Shown: positions 10,136-22,480 of the stretch, piece after piece
Layout: every line of letters begins with the position of its first letter
How positions within the stretch are numbered: the first letter of the stretch is position 1
From: Diadophis punctatus similis
Taxonomy: Eukaryota; Chordata; Lepidosauria; Squamata; Dipsadidae
NCBI GenBank assembly: GCA_023053685.1
Contig: JALIGW010000003.1
Location: 139,311,126 to 139,375,125, forward strand
DNA length: 64,000 nucleotides
Reading direction: 5' to 3'
The notes under the pieces: generated by a model
The model's database searches: none
Seen by the model: the letters and a program-made list of their open reading frames with translations, nothing else
What the model was told of the DNA's origin: nothing
Made by a program: the position numbers and the translations under genes

Positions 10136-11280
10136 CATTTTTATTAGCTTTAACTTAAAGGTTATCTGGAAGCTTTGTTAATGGCTGCTGCATGCTGGTG
10201 CAAAGGCTCCTTGGGAGCCCCGGCTCTTCTGATTGTGCGTTTGTTGCTTTATTATCATCATTTCCTTTAAAAAAAAGTGTTTGTGTAGGATTTTATTCCC
10301 CTGGGATAGAGGAATTTCCCTGCCCAAGCATGGAACAAGAATCCCCATAACTGCTTGCCCTTCAATAGTTAAAGAGACAGATGCGCCCCTTTCCCCTCTC
10401 TCTAGCTCAGCTCACACAATGTCACATTGAGTTTGAAACAGGGAACTTTTTATATCTCCCCTCCCCAATTGTGTTGGCACCTGGCAGATGCCTATTTACC
10501 AGAGGCATCAATACACATAGTAATCAAAGGAAATCAGAGGCACAGATTAGCAACAGCTGCAAGTCATTAGTGGCAGACATGGGAAAGCACAGCTCTGCAC
10601 CCAACTTTGAAATAACTAATATGAGCATTTCAGAGCACAAAGGTTACCGCAGGGCACATCTGAACATGAGAAGCAGGAAACAATTGCTTAGCTTGTCTGT
10701 AAGAGATCTTCCTCTCTCTTCTAAAAAATAATAATAATAATAAAATAAAATAAAATCAGAAAACCATCCCACAGCGATTTGCTGTCTATTGTGGGGATGC
10801 CAAATTGACTGAAAAGAAGAAAGATTTAAAAGGGTGCACTGTGCAACTGGTTAAGATCAGATGTCTGGACTGGATATCAGGATAGTACAACACAGAAGCC
10901 TTGGAAGTTTGTTGATCATGTTTTCCTACACATTTCTAACTATGCTGGTTAAAGAAGACCTTGGACAGACATTATTGAGGTCACTGGGAAGGAAATGCCC
11001 TTTCCCTGCAGTTTGGCTGAACTTCTATCATATCTTTAAAACTTCTGCAACACCTTCTTTAGAAAGAAACTCCCTCAAATCCAGTTTTGAAGGCATGAAG
11101 AAGTTGAAACTTAGCCTTAACTCTCAGCATGGTGTTTGCAGTTGTATCTGTTTTTGTATCTGAGATTCATATTTTGTTCCTTCTAAGTTCCTTCTGATGT
11201 TATGGGACAGAAATGGTATGGGCATTTCCTCCCAGGTCTTTGAGATGCTCCTGCCTAGCTTAGCATCAGACTTCAAGATC
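10136..11280. other. Unique DNA, possible regulatory blocks
   Basis: No mobile element is seen apart from a short (AAT)n/(AAAAT)n run at ~10727-10757. The 10380-10720 part is compositionally mixed and free of repeats, which makes it a reasonable non-coding conservation candidate. A 116-codon frame there has no recognised domain. Confidence 0.3.
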
Positions 11281-11282
11281 AC

Positions 11283-11765
11283 CTTTATTTTTATTTATTT
11301 ATTTATTAGTCAAGCATATATAAGATAACAGATAAAAGTATAAACATGATTTTGAATACATGAAAAGGATACGGATTTTAAAAAAAGGGACATTAGGACA
11401 GGGACGGTAGGCACGTTGGTGCGCTTATGCACGCCCCTTACAGACCTCTTAGGAATGGGGTGAAGTCAACAGTAGACAGTTTAAGGTTAAAGTTTTGGGG
11501 GTAAGGGGAAGAAACCACAGAGTCAGGTAGTGCATTCCAGGCATTGACCACTCTGTTGCTGAAGTCATATTTTCTGCAATCGAGTTTGGAGCGGATGGAT
11601 GAGTTCACCAAACATCTAAGCCAATTCCAAACATCCATATTTAGATTTAATGCAGTTATGTGAATCCAACCATTTGAAATGATCATTGGTTTATATAACC
11701 AATTACAATTTAAAATGTTGTCTGGAAACAGTTGGTGGGTGGGAGTGGACACAAAAGTTTGTCAC
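11283..11765 (-). mobile_element. CR1-clade-like LINE 3' end, second family
   Basis: Minus strand: a coding remnant with FSNRVVNAWNALPDSVV, the usual non-LTR C-terminal motif, ends at PFLRGL just before a 3' UTR containing GTGCGCTTATGCACGCCCC (plus orientation, ~11419) and a (TTTA)n tail at the left. The same 3' UTR recurs at 50105-50285. It differs from the CR1-L3-like copies in sequence and in tail type. Confidence 0.7.
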
Positions 11766-12034
11766 AATGAATCTGTGATGTTTTAAGACCTGTCCCCTAA
11801 CGTTGCAATTCCCAGTTATTTTCAAAAGATTTCGCACAGAAGGTTTGTACCATTAATGAAGATGCTGTAATCGTATTATCCCAAATACAGTGTAATTTAC
11901 CCATCCCCAGTGTAAATGTCTTCCAGGTGCGTTGGCTTCGGTCTGCAAGTTCCCAAGCCAATATGGCATCACTGAGACTTTGGGGATTAAGGAAGGCTGG
12001 CATTGTTCTTTCATGCCAAGTTGTTGCTGTTATT

Positions 12035-12215
12035 ATTATTAGATTTCTATCTTATATAATATGCCTGACTTCTATTTTTCTCACAACAGGGATTCTTTAA
12101 GGTGGGTTGGGCTGAATGAGTGAGTCAAAATCACCCAGATTATGTCCATGCCTAAGAGAGGATTAGAATTCAGTTTTCCAGTTTCTAGTCCAACCCATCA
12201 ATTGCTACACCAAAT
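12035..12215 (-). mobile_element. MIR/CORE-SINE-like element, diverged
   Basis: Minus-strand copy with TTTAAGGTGGGTTGGGCTGA and the tRNA-like head near CAATTGCTACACC. It has the same order of blocks as 3866-4072. Confidence 0.5.
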
Positions 12216-12606
12216 TGGTTGCTTGTTTCTTAAATGGTAGCCTGATTTTATGCTATGCTATGAAATGGAGATTATTGCTTTTCCTCACGAGTTATTCCAT
12301 TGTAGAAGAATGCCATTGCAGGTCTGTGGCACTACAGGTTTTGTTTTCAAGATCAGGCAGCTCCATCATAATTTTTCTGAATCCAAGGCTGTGCTTGCTT
12401 CATAAGCCATACTCTATTCAAAGTGTGTGGACCATTAAAAAGAGGCTTTTTAATGGGGGCACAAGAGACCTCATTAAATTATGAAGTGTAGTGTCAGTTT
12501 TCAAGCCTTGGCAGATTTCTGTTGTCCTTGTTTAGACAACACACATTTGCCTTAAATAGGCCCTGGGAACTTTTTTTTGACACTTCTATAATGCACCTCA
12601 AATCAT

Positions 12607-12834
12607 CAATAGCAATAGCACTTTACTTATATACCGCTTCATAGTGCCTTACAGCCCTCTCTAAGCGGTTTACAGAGTTCAGCATATTGCCCCCAACAAT
12701 CTGGGTCCTCATTTTACCGACCTCGGAAGGATGGAAGGCTGAGTCAACCTTGAGCCTAGTGGGATTTGAACAGCTGAACTGAACTAGCAGTCAGCCTGCA
12801 GTCACAGCATTTAACCACTGCACCACTTCAGCTC
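12607..12834 (-). mobile_element. Sauria SINE
   Basis: Minus strand: GCTGAAGTGGTGCAGTGGTT (tRNA-like A box), a decayed B box TGTTCAAATCC, the body CTTCCATCCTTCCGAGGTCG, and the BovB-like 3' end GCGGTATATAAGTAAAGTGC followed by CTATTGCTATTG. Sauria SINEs combine a tRNA head with a BovB LINE tail and are specific to lepidosaurs. A short GAACT duplication sits near the middle (about 12773-12783). Confidence 0.88.
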
Positions 12835-12959
12835 AAATAATGTTATGATTATAGCATATTCTATTTAGCTTTATTTCTCCTCCACCAATCCTTGTACTCA
12901 TTAATACATTGAGAAGAAAAATAAATCTGGTGTCAACAAGGAGTAATAACGCCTTATCT

Positions 12960-13140
12960 TCAACATTCTATTTATATTTAGCCATCAAAAATGGAGGAAT
13001 ACTTTGTGTCATTACGATTCTATGTTGTGAATAATGTGACTTAATATTGAGAGAATAATGCTATAATAAGAATGAATTATGGACTACATTGTCAATTGCA
13101 GTAGAGTGAAATATGGTGATGGTTTAGTGAAACAGCTCAT
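12960..13140. other. Unique DNA, nothing recognised
   Basis: AT-rich single-copy-looking DNA between SINE and microsatellite. No gene evidence. Confidence 0.3.
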
Positions 13141-13189
13141 ATATGTATGTATCTCCATCTCTGTATCACACACACATACATGTGTGGAT

Positions 13190-13266
13190 CCTTTCCTTTC
13201 CTTTCCTTTCCTTTCCTTTCCTTTCCTTTCCTTTCCTTTCCTTTCCTTTCCTTTCCTTTCCTTTCT
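13190..13266. repeat. (TTTCC)n microsatellite
   Basis: About fifteen pentanucleotide units, extended by CT-rich text to 13335. It is homopyrimidine on the plus strand. Frames of PFLSF or KERKG type are artefacts. Confidence 0.97.
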
Positions 13267-13905
13267 CCTCTCTCCTCTCCTTTTCACTCCTGCCCCCTTT
13301 CTCTCTCTTTTTCTCCCTCTCTCCTTCTCTTACTCTCTGTTCTGTTTTATATCAAAAATGCCCTCCAATACTTTCAAAGCCCCCAACTGCAGTTAGAGCA
13401 ATATGGCTATTTCCTCATACACCAGAGCTCTAAAGTGCTGTCTTGAACACTTACAAGCAATCTCAAAGAGCTGGTCTTTGCTGGTTCTTCATTTCACCAC
13501 AGTCGTTGGTTTTTTGCAGAACTATCCACAGTCCACCACTTATTTCCCAGAACTGTGAATTTGAGGGAGAGGATGGACATGATGCAACACATGTGACCCT
13601 GTCCCTAAGACTCTATCCACAGGAACGGATCATATGTTTTGCTGTGACTTAGAACATCAAGGCTGAGAAGCAAAATGGATTGATGATGGCCTTGTCTTTG
13701 AGCTGCAAACCACAGGCCTTTATTTCTTGTAGAGATTCTTTTTAAAAGCTCCTACATTTGAGCAACTCCACATTCATTAGATTTAAGAGAGGATAAATAT
13801 TGAAGTTATTTCTTCAGCTATGTCAGTATCTGCTGCAAGGCTATTATCTGAAGTTTGGGCCTTGGACTGATATACTCCATATTCTGTTTCTAATTATGTC
13901 ATACC

Positions 13906-14192
13906 CAGGGGTGGGTTCTACTTACCTTCCCCACCGGTTCGCATTGTGACGGAAGTGCACGTTTTGCATGCGCTACTTCCCAGAAATGACCCTCTGCGTA
14001 TGTGCAGTACTATAAAAAAAGCTTCTGCGCATGCGCAGAAGCAAAAAACAAGATGGCACCTCCTATGGTGCCGCTGAGAGAACCGGCTTGGGGGTGTGAT
14101 AAACCTGGGTCACTGCCGGTTCCAGTGACCCAGGCCGCCAAGTTACTACCGGTTTCATAGAACCGGTCCAAACCGGGAGGAAACCACTTGTG
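13906..14192. mobile_element. hAT-type MITE, CAGNGGTGGGTT family, perfect TSD
   Basis: 287 bp bounded by CAGGGGTGGGTTCTAC and the inverse GGAAACCACTTGTG, with identical 8-bp target duplications GTCATACC at 13898-13905 and 14193-14200. The interior holds a palindromic TTCTGCGCATGCGCAGAA (NRF1-like) and CAAGATGGC (YY1-like). It has no coding capacity. Confidence 0.93.
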
Positions 14193-14488
14193 GTCATACC
14201 TAAATTCTGAGTAGCCACTTCTTTTACTTTCTGGTTAGGGAATTCTGGGAATTGAAGTTCATCTCAAAGTTGCCAAGGTTGAGAAATACTGGCTTAGTGT
14301 GATATGTGAATCCAGAGTGGATCGTTCCATTCTTTAATCAAAGTAAACAATTTAGCATTTTATTGGAATGTCAGATAAAACAAGATAATTAAGTCAGTTA
14401 TAATTAAATTCCTGCCATGTCAAACACGTACTTGGAATGCTATTTTCTTATGGGTTTTTTTGTGTGTGTGTCACATTCAGGTATGTTC

Positions 14489-14912
<424 letters not shown>

Positions 14913-14914
14913 TG

Positions 14915-15640
14915 TCTCGATATACTAAAAAAAAGTTTGTTTTTTTAAAAAAGAAAGTTATTGGCACTCAGTTTGGCCAAAATGCACCAATTTTTTGCAA
15001 GCCTGTGTCTTTAAAAAGTATTAAGCGTTTCTAAATTATAAACAATATTTTCCTGTTTCCTTTTTTTAATTTAAATTTTACTGGAGAGAAAATGTCTGTT
15101 TTCTCCAGGATAATCTTGCTGTGAAGAGATTGCTAAAAGATGAGTTCTGTTTTTCTCATTAGTCAACACTTTCCCCAGCTCTTGAGAATCACTGCTAATT
15201 GATACTTTTTTCCCATTATAATTACATATAATTTTTCTGTTTTGCTATTCAGGGAACAAGGAGAAGAAAACAATACTCTGCATGCAAATATTCCAATCAA
15301 CAGTTTAAAACCTTTTTGCTCTTGAATTTGCTCTTTTTATTTTTCAGAGAGAAGAAATTGTTTACAACTTTACAAGTTTTCCACATTTAGGATTATTATT
15401 ATTTTATTGGTTTTTGCTTTGTCTTCATACATAAAATGAATTTTCAATTGTGTAGGTAAGGATAACTGCTGTTCTCTGTTTAATGGGGAAACTCCAGGCT
15501 TATAAAAATGTGTGCTTCTTTCAACAATTTTCCATGTTTCCTTCAGGAAGGTAGAAATTTTCATGAAGTTGGTCTTACATCCTTTGTAGAATTAACTAAC
15601 TGGCTTCTGCTGTGGAATCTATTTGAAATATAATTATTGT
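14915..15640. other. Unique AT-rich DNA
   Basis: Nothing recognised beyond short homopolymers. Confidence 0.35.
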
Positions 15641-15647
15641 TTAGCTT

Positions 15648-15976
15648 CAGTGGTGGGTTGCTACTGGTTTGGATTGGTTCTTTAGAACTGGTAGCGATGA
15701 CTCCAAGCCGAGAGAGAACTGGTTCTCTGCGTCCGTGAAAGTGGGTCCGCCCGCCCCTGGGCCTGGGTTATACTGACCTTTATCTCTGCTTCCGAAGCCC
15801 AGCTGATCAGGGGCGGCAGATTGAATTGCCGCTCTGAAGCTGTTTTCCGTGCTCCTTGCCTAGTTTGCAATGCGGAAGTTCTATTGCCTCTGAACTGCGC
15901 ATGCACGCACAGCAAAGCGCGCAGCAAAGTGTGCACTCAGTGAACCGGCAGCGATGAAAAGCGGAACCCACCCCTG
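15648..15976. mobile_element. hAT-type MITE, CAGNGGTGGGTT family
   Basis: 329 bp from CAGTGGTGGGTTGCTAC to GCGGAACCCACCCCTG, with target copies TTTAGCTT (15640-15647) and CTTAGCTT (15977-15984) that match at 7 of 8. The GC-rich interior has GAACTGCGCATGCACGC. Confidence 0.9.
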
Positions 15977-15991
15977 CTTAGCTTATTAGAG

Positions 15992-16217
15992 CAGAAGTCA
16001 CCAATCTTTCCGGCTTTGTGGATTGGCGGAGGGGGGGGGAGAGGGGATGGTTCTATGGGAATGGCGGGTGAGTGCACTCAATGCAGCTCCACTTGTGCAA
16101 GCTGCTCCCACAAATGGAACTGTGCACACCTGCGCGCTCGCCCGCTGCTTCTGTGGCCCGCTTCTGAATGGGCCATAGCCCGGTAGTGGGCCGTGGTCCA
16201 GGGATTGGGGATTCCTG
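15992..16217. mobile_element. hAT-type MITE, CAGNNGTCNCCAA family
   Basis: 226 bp from CAGAAGTCACCAATCTTTCC to CAGGGATTGGGGATTCCTG. Target copies TATTAGAG (15984-15991) and TATCAGAG (16218-16225) match at 7 of 8. It lies only 15 bp from the previous MITE; the two target copies abut. The same family forms the outer element at 19400-19727. Confidence 0.88.
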
Positions 16218-16225
16218 TATCAGAG

Positions 16226-17450
<1,225 letters not shown>

Positions 17451-17454
17451 ATTC

Positions 17455-18470
17455 TCTCAGAAGCCATTTAGCACAACCACTCAAATGTTCTTAGAACTCC
17501 TTGTTTGTTTTTCTTTTGCTTATGTTGCTCATTCCTGTAAGCTCTAGGCAGCTAATAATATTTATATACTACCAAACCTCTTGTATCTGGATTCTCGTCT
17601 CAAAGCAGGTGAGAACTGTGGCCAGCAGTTCAGCTAGGGCCATTCCCCAGCTTTGACTGCTAGTCAGGTGCAACCTTTCTTGGAATAGAAGGCCCCAGCA
17701 AAATTGCTATTGTCCTTTTCACCTCATGGATAGACTACTATACATTTCTCCATTGGGAAGATCACCCAGATGTAACAAATGCACACAACAGCCTACATAT
17801 TAAACAAGACAAATCAGAATTGACATATAACATCAATATGATGGGAGTTGCATTAGTTTCATCAAACAGATAATTCTTTTTCTACTTTCCCATCCCCCAG
17901 TTTCCATATATTTTCTTTCAGTTCAGAAAGCAATGCTGAAAAACAAGCAGTGTCTTCTCACTAAACCCCTCCTTAGAATCGCTTTGATTACCAAAATGAG
18001 CTTCTCCGAACATTCTTGTATTCTTCCATGGAAACCAAACACGGATTGATAAACCTAAAGATGAAATAATAACATTATACACTTCAGATATGAGGAAGCC
18101 ATTCTCCTGCCAGATATGGGGTGGTTTTTTTTTGAAAAGCATATTAAAAAGCATTCTTAAAATGACAGCTAGATTGTCCTTGAAAAATGAAACGAGGCAC
18201 AATTCTGCCAGTTTTAGTCCATTCTTGCTGGGGTGATACACATATCATATTAGAGTTGTCTTAGTTCTGTAAGAAAATGGTAGGGTGAACATATTTGGTG
18301 CTGGTTTTCTTCATCTCTTGCTGAGAAGCAATACCCCAACTCCATTTTCCCAGTACCATCATTGAAATGGTGCCATTCTATATTGTCATTCAATGATTCT
18401 CTGTAAGAGATGCAAAACAAAGCAGATATTAGTTGCTGAGCGGTCCTTATTTGTGAACAGCAAAATTGGT
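17455..18470. other. Unique DNA, nothing recognised
   Basis: Two minus-strand frames of 107 codons (17918-18241, 18250-18573) show no recognisable domain or splice context. The second runs into an L2-like piece. I treat both as chance. Confidence 0.35.
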
Positions 18471-18477
18471 TCCAGCA

Positions 18478-18715
18478 TTTCCGGACTATCCCCACCCTAC
18501 TGGCCTTCCGTAAAGCCGTAAAAACATGGCTCTTCTGGCAGGCGGGGTGAAAAAGAAGATCAGATTCCCCCATGAATGAATGTTTTTTAAAATAATGTTT
18601 TTATTTTTTTAAATTGCTTTTACTGTTTTTATTGTACGTTTCTTATCTATGCTGTACGCCGCCCTGAGTCCTACGGGATTGGGCGGCCTATAAGAACGTT
18701 TATTAAATTATTATT
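18478..18715 (+). mobile_element. L2-like LINE 3' end
   Basis: Plus-strand text encoding the C-terminal pattern (TIPTLLAFRKAVKTWLF, here slightly altered) is followed by the tail GCCGCCCTGAGTCCTACGGG and GGGCGGCCTATAAGAACG. It has the same family and orientation as 7085-7515, truncated closer to the 3' end. Confidence 0.7.
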
Positions 18716-19104
18716 ACATTAAATTTCTCTCACAGGAAGTAGAAAAATTCATCTCCACAGTCATAAGATTCAGAGGATGGCCCCATATGTCAATGAAGGA
18801 GCCAAGGACACCGCAAATTTAGTTCTAAATCAGCATTTCTACATATTAATTATTATGTGGAGATTTTATTACATTACATCCCTTTTGTGATACCTTCTGC
18901 TTTTTTTGGCAAAAGATACAACAATACTAGATCGATTTCTTAATTTATTTATTTTGATCTTGTTGAAATCTTGGCAGACATCTTGCACTTTTTCCTTTTA
19001 ATGACTGCGACACCAACCTGCTTCATTGCTGGAGCTTTGCCTACATAAACAAACAAACAAAAAAAATGCTGAATGCATTCTATTCCTTTATTTTTGTATT
19101 TCAG

Positions 19105-19171
19105 GAGCTAACTTGGCTGTATGTCAAAAGAGTAATGCTTTCATTACAAACATGGATAACTCTGGGATCAG
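19105..19171 (+). other. Weak exon candidate (67 nt)
   Basis: A pyrimidine-rich acceptor (TTTATTTTTGTATTTCAG) and a donor consensus (CAG|GTATGTAAG) bracket 67 nt that stay open in two frames. One gives ANLAVCQKSNAFITNMDNSG. I do not recognise the protein. Short open stretches between plausible splice sites are common by chance, so this is only a lead. Confidence 0.2.
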
Positions 19172-19399
19172 GTATGTAAGTGAAATATGTAAGATCAGTA
19201 TTCAGACAAAACAGAAGATAAAATGAGTCTGGAATTCTGGAAAAGAGAAAAACAACAACCACCAGAATTTAGGATTACAAGTGAATGAAATGAGTGCTGA
19301 TCTCATTTTGTGAGTTCTTATCAGACTTTCACTGTGTCATTTTTCTGGATTAAAATTGGAGAGAAAAAAAATAACATGTGGTGACTTATCCACCTAAAA

Positions 19400-19727
19400 C
19401 AGCCGCCCCCAACTTTTGGGGCACCAGGGACCGGTTCTGTGGAGAAAGGTTTCTCCGCGGGCCGGAGGGGGTGTGGTTTTGTGTGCTGCCTGCATCCCGT
19501 GGATGGGGCTTCGCTTGTTTCCGCAGCCTAGTTGCTGGCATGCCATGGACTGATTCTGGTCCACAGACTGGAGGTTGGAGACCAGTGGTGGGTTGCGAAC
19601 CGGTAGCGGCAGTGGCGGGAGGCTACGCCCACCCGCCCGGGACGCTTCTGCGCATGTGAGAAGCGTCGTGCACACGTGCGAACCGGTAGTAACAGGTTTT
19701 AGAACCCACTACTGTTGGAGACCCCTG
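19400..19727. mobile_element. hAT-type MITE, split by a second hAT
   Basis: The outer element runs from CAGCCGCCCCCAACTTTTGG to GGTTGGAGACCCCTG. It is related to the MITE at 15992 (CCAAC...GGTTGG termini). Flanks ACCTAAAA (19392-19399) and GCCTAAAG (19728-19735) match at 6 of 8. A complete member of another hAT family sits inside at 19583-19714. Confidence 0.82.
19583..19714. mobile_element. hAT-type MITE nested in another hAT, perfect TSD
   Basis: 132 bp from CAGTGGTGGGTTGCGAACC to GGTTTTAGAACCCACTACTG. It is flanked by identical TTGGAGAC at 19575-19582 and 19715-19722; that octamer is the host element's own terminal sequence. This fixes the order of insertion: the CAGNGGTGGG family arrived after the CCCCAAC family. 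Confidence 0.93.
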
Positions 19728-20195
19728 GCCTAAAGGAACCAAAAAAACCAAGCTTAGCCCAGCATAGAAACCAGCTTTCATCAGAGTTTGACAACAGTAG
19801 GATGTGTTTTAGAATCTAATGTATAAGTTATATCTGGGGTTTTTGCATGAGTGAAATTGTATAAAATTACAGAAAATTCAATAGCTGGTGTTTGTTCCAG
19901 CAAAACGTATCACAGGCAAAAGCAATTGAACCTCTAGCATTTTCTAAAGAAATATTCATGCATTTTTATAGATTCTATAAATACTGTTTTTAAAAAAAAT
20001 CAAGTTCCTGAGACAGAGAATTAGCTTGGTAGGTACCTGCACAGCTGAGGGATAGAAAACTTTATACTTGCATTTTAACCAAGGGCATGGCGCACATAAA
20101 TAGTTTTTAATCATTTTTATCAGCCTATTCAGAAACGGAGACATGCAATACTGGTTTTGTCAAACAACAACCGAGATCTGGAGGGTCTTGCAAAG

Positions 20196-20452
20196 AGGGC
20201 AGGACAAGAAGCAATGGATGGAAACTAATCAAGGAGAGAAGCAACTTAGAACTAAGGAGAAATTTCCTGATAGTTAGAACAATTAATCAGTGGAATAATT
20301 TGCCCCCAGAAGTTGTAAATGCTCCAACACTGGAAGTTTTAAAGAAGAGATTGGATAACCATTTGTCTGAAATGCTATAGGGTTTCCTGCCTAAGCAGGG
20401 GGTTGGACTAGAAGACCTCCAAGGTCCCTTCCAACTCTGTTATTCTATGCTA
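20196..20452 (+). mobile_element. CR1-L3-like LINE 3' end
   Basis: Plus-strand C-terminal text (AGCAACTTAGAACTAAGGAG, TGCCCCCAGAAGTTGTAAAT) ends with AAGCAGGGGGTTGGACTAGA and CCAACTCTGTTATTCTATGC. It is 5'-truncated. The CTCTGTTATTCTAT end shows the seed from which ATTCT arrays grow elsewhere. Confidence 0.88.
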
Positions 20453-20975
20453 AGACACAGACTTCAGAGGATAATCAGAACTGCAGAAAAAAACAATTAC
20501 TGCCAACCTGCCTTCCATTGAGGACCTGTATACTGCATGAATCAAAAAGCGGGCTGTGAAAATATTTACAGACCCCTCACATCCTGGACACAAACTGTTT
20601 CAACTCCTACCCTCAAAACGACACTATAGAGCACTGCACACAGAACAACTAGAACACCATCACTCTGCTAAACAAATAATTCCCTCAAAACTACAAACTA
20701 TTTACTAAGTCTGCACTACTATTAATCTTCTCATCGTTCCCATCACCCATCTCCTCCCACTAATGACTGTATGACTGTAACTTTGTTGCTTGTATCCGTA
20801 CGATTTATATTGACTGGTTCCTAATATGATTTTATTGCTTATTTGTACCCTATGACTATCATTAAGTATTGTACCTTATGATTCTTGACGAACGTATCTT
20901 TTCTTTTATGTACACTGAGAGCATATGCACCAAAGACAAATTTCTTGTGCGTCCAATCACACTTGGCCAATAAAA
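20453..20975 (+). mobile_element. Second LINE family, 3' part with CCAATAAA tail
   Basis: A LINE-like coding remnant (HPGHKLFQLLPSKRHYRALH) is followed by a 3' UTR with TTATATTGACTGGTTCC, TATGCACCAAAGACAAATTT and CACACTTGGCCAATAAAAAA. The same UTR is at 58228-58548. In both copies the tail runs directly into pentanucleotide arrays. The LLPS-(K/G)R-YR-L motif recalls the end of several LINE ORF2 proteins; the clade is not certain. Confidence 0.65.
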
Positions 20976-21070
20976 AATTCAATTCAATTCAATTCAATTC
21001 AATTCAATTCAATTCAATTCTATTCTATTCTATTCTATTCTATTCTATTCTATTCTATTCTATTCTATTC
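20976..21070. repeat. (AATTC)n(TATTC)n array at a LINE tail
   Basis: Nine AATTC units pass abruptly into ten TATTC units. The array starts at the LINE 3' end (CCAATAAAAAATTC). Confidence 0.96.
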
Positions 21071-21149
21071 TATGGTTTGTTTTGTTCATTGACTCTGTTT
21101 ATACAGCGCCTTGACCATGGAAAGGTATTTGGACAACAGTGGTTCTTTC

Positions 21150-21235
21150 AGCTAGGAAATGGAGATGAGCATCGGCCCCTAGAGTCAGACACGACTGGAA
21201 GGGGAAACCTTTACCTTTTACCTTTATTTTTGGCT
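21150..21235 (+). mobile_element. BovB LINE 3'-end fragment
   Basis: Contains GAGATGAGCATCGGCCCCTA, AGAGTCAGACACGACTGGA and GGGGAAACCTTTACCTTTTA, the well-known end of reptile BovB LINEs. Truncated to about 85 bp. Confidence 0.7.
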
Positions 21236-21239
21236 ATTG

Positions 21240-22480
21240 TTGTCACGTAGTGAATATTGTCAGTTGTATGTCTATGCAGGGTGATGCATCCCTATCCTAA
21301 TATTATGGTACATTCCATTACAAGCAGGACACGTGATGTGATCTTATGCACATGTGCACATTCCTGATTCTCCATTGTTCTCTTGTGGTTTGACTCTGAC
21401 CGGGAACGGTCGCATTTAATTAGCAAGAATGTAATTATTCAGAATTTATTGTTTTTGTACCGAAATAAATATTTTCTATTAGACTTTTAACTTCGGCTTT
21501 ATTTCTAAATGTCTGAGTTCCGAGAGAAAGATCAACATCGCCTCTATGGAGATTTATTCTCCTTAACAATTGTATTGTGATTATTTTGATTCTGTTTTTA
21601 GCTTGATTTATGGAGGTTTTATTATTCCGTTGGTTTTGTTAACTGTTGTTAGCCAACCAGACTTAACTGGTCTGGAAGAATATGCAGCCATATCAAATTT
21701 CATACATTAAAAAAGTAACAAGTCCCTTTGATATACTCTTCACTTGTCCTGAACCTACCTGTGTCTTTGTTTGAACTGGCGTGTTCTGGGTTTGCTCTTT
21801 TCCCCCATTTTCTGCTTATCCGGCCGACCCAAATTTAACCCCTATATTTAATCTACTGATGTTTCTCGTATCCTAACAAGATGTTTTGTGTGTGGAATTG
21901 GCACATTGCTTTCTAGAGTAGGGCGATAGTAGTTTGCTAACCTTGGGATGCAGAAGCAAGCAGACAAATCTAATGGCAAATACAATTATTGTTCCAAGGC
22001 TTTCAGTCTATCACCCCTGGCAAAAAGGGGATATATCCCCCATTGAGCTGTAGTTAAATATAATTTACTTACACATATTTGAACTTCCTTATCATTAAGT
22101 CTCCTTTGAGTCAAAGCTGATTCCTGGTGATTTAATGGACATGTGCACATAGATTTTGTGACGACAATGTAAACATGGATTACTCTTCCTCTCTAGACTT
22201 TTTAAAAACTTCCCTTTCTAACCTAAATATAAGGGTTCTTTCTTCACTTTCAAGCCCAAACAAGGACAGCCAGATGATACTATTTGTTGAGATCCTTCTT
22301 ACTGTCCAATCCCAAAGTAAGAATACAATGGGTAGATTTGTTCACATCTGAATTGAGCTCCATTTCCTTGGAAGCAATAAAATAAAAATAAATGGGATCC
22401 ACAAGCAGATGAATATTTTCACATGCATTGGGCCTCTGAGTACCTCAGTCTGACTATTAGCCCCAACCTTGGAATAAAAA
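21240..22480. other. Unique DNA, nothing firm
   Basis: No gene is supported. Around 21395-21500 there is GGTTTGACTCTGACCGGGAA and later CCGAAATAAATATTTTCT, which is faintly LTR-end-like, but there is no second copy or target duplication to confirm it. Confidence 0.3.
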
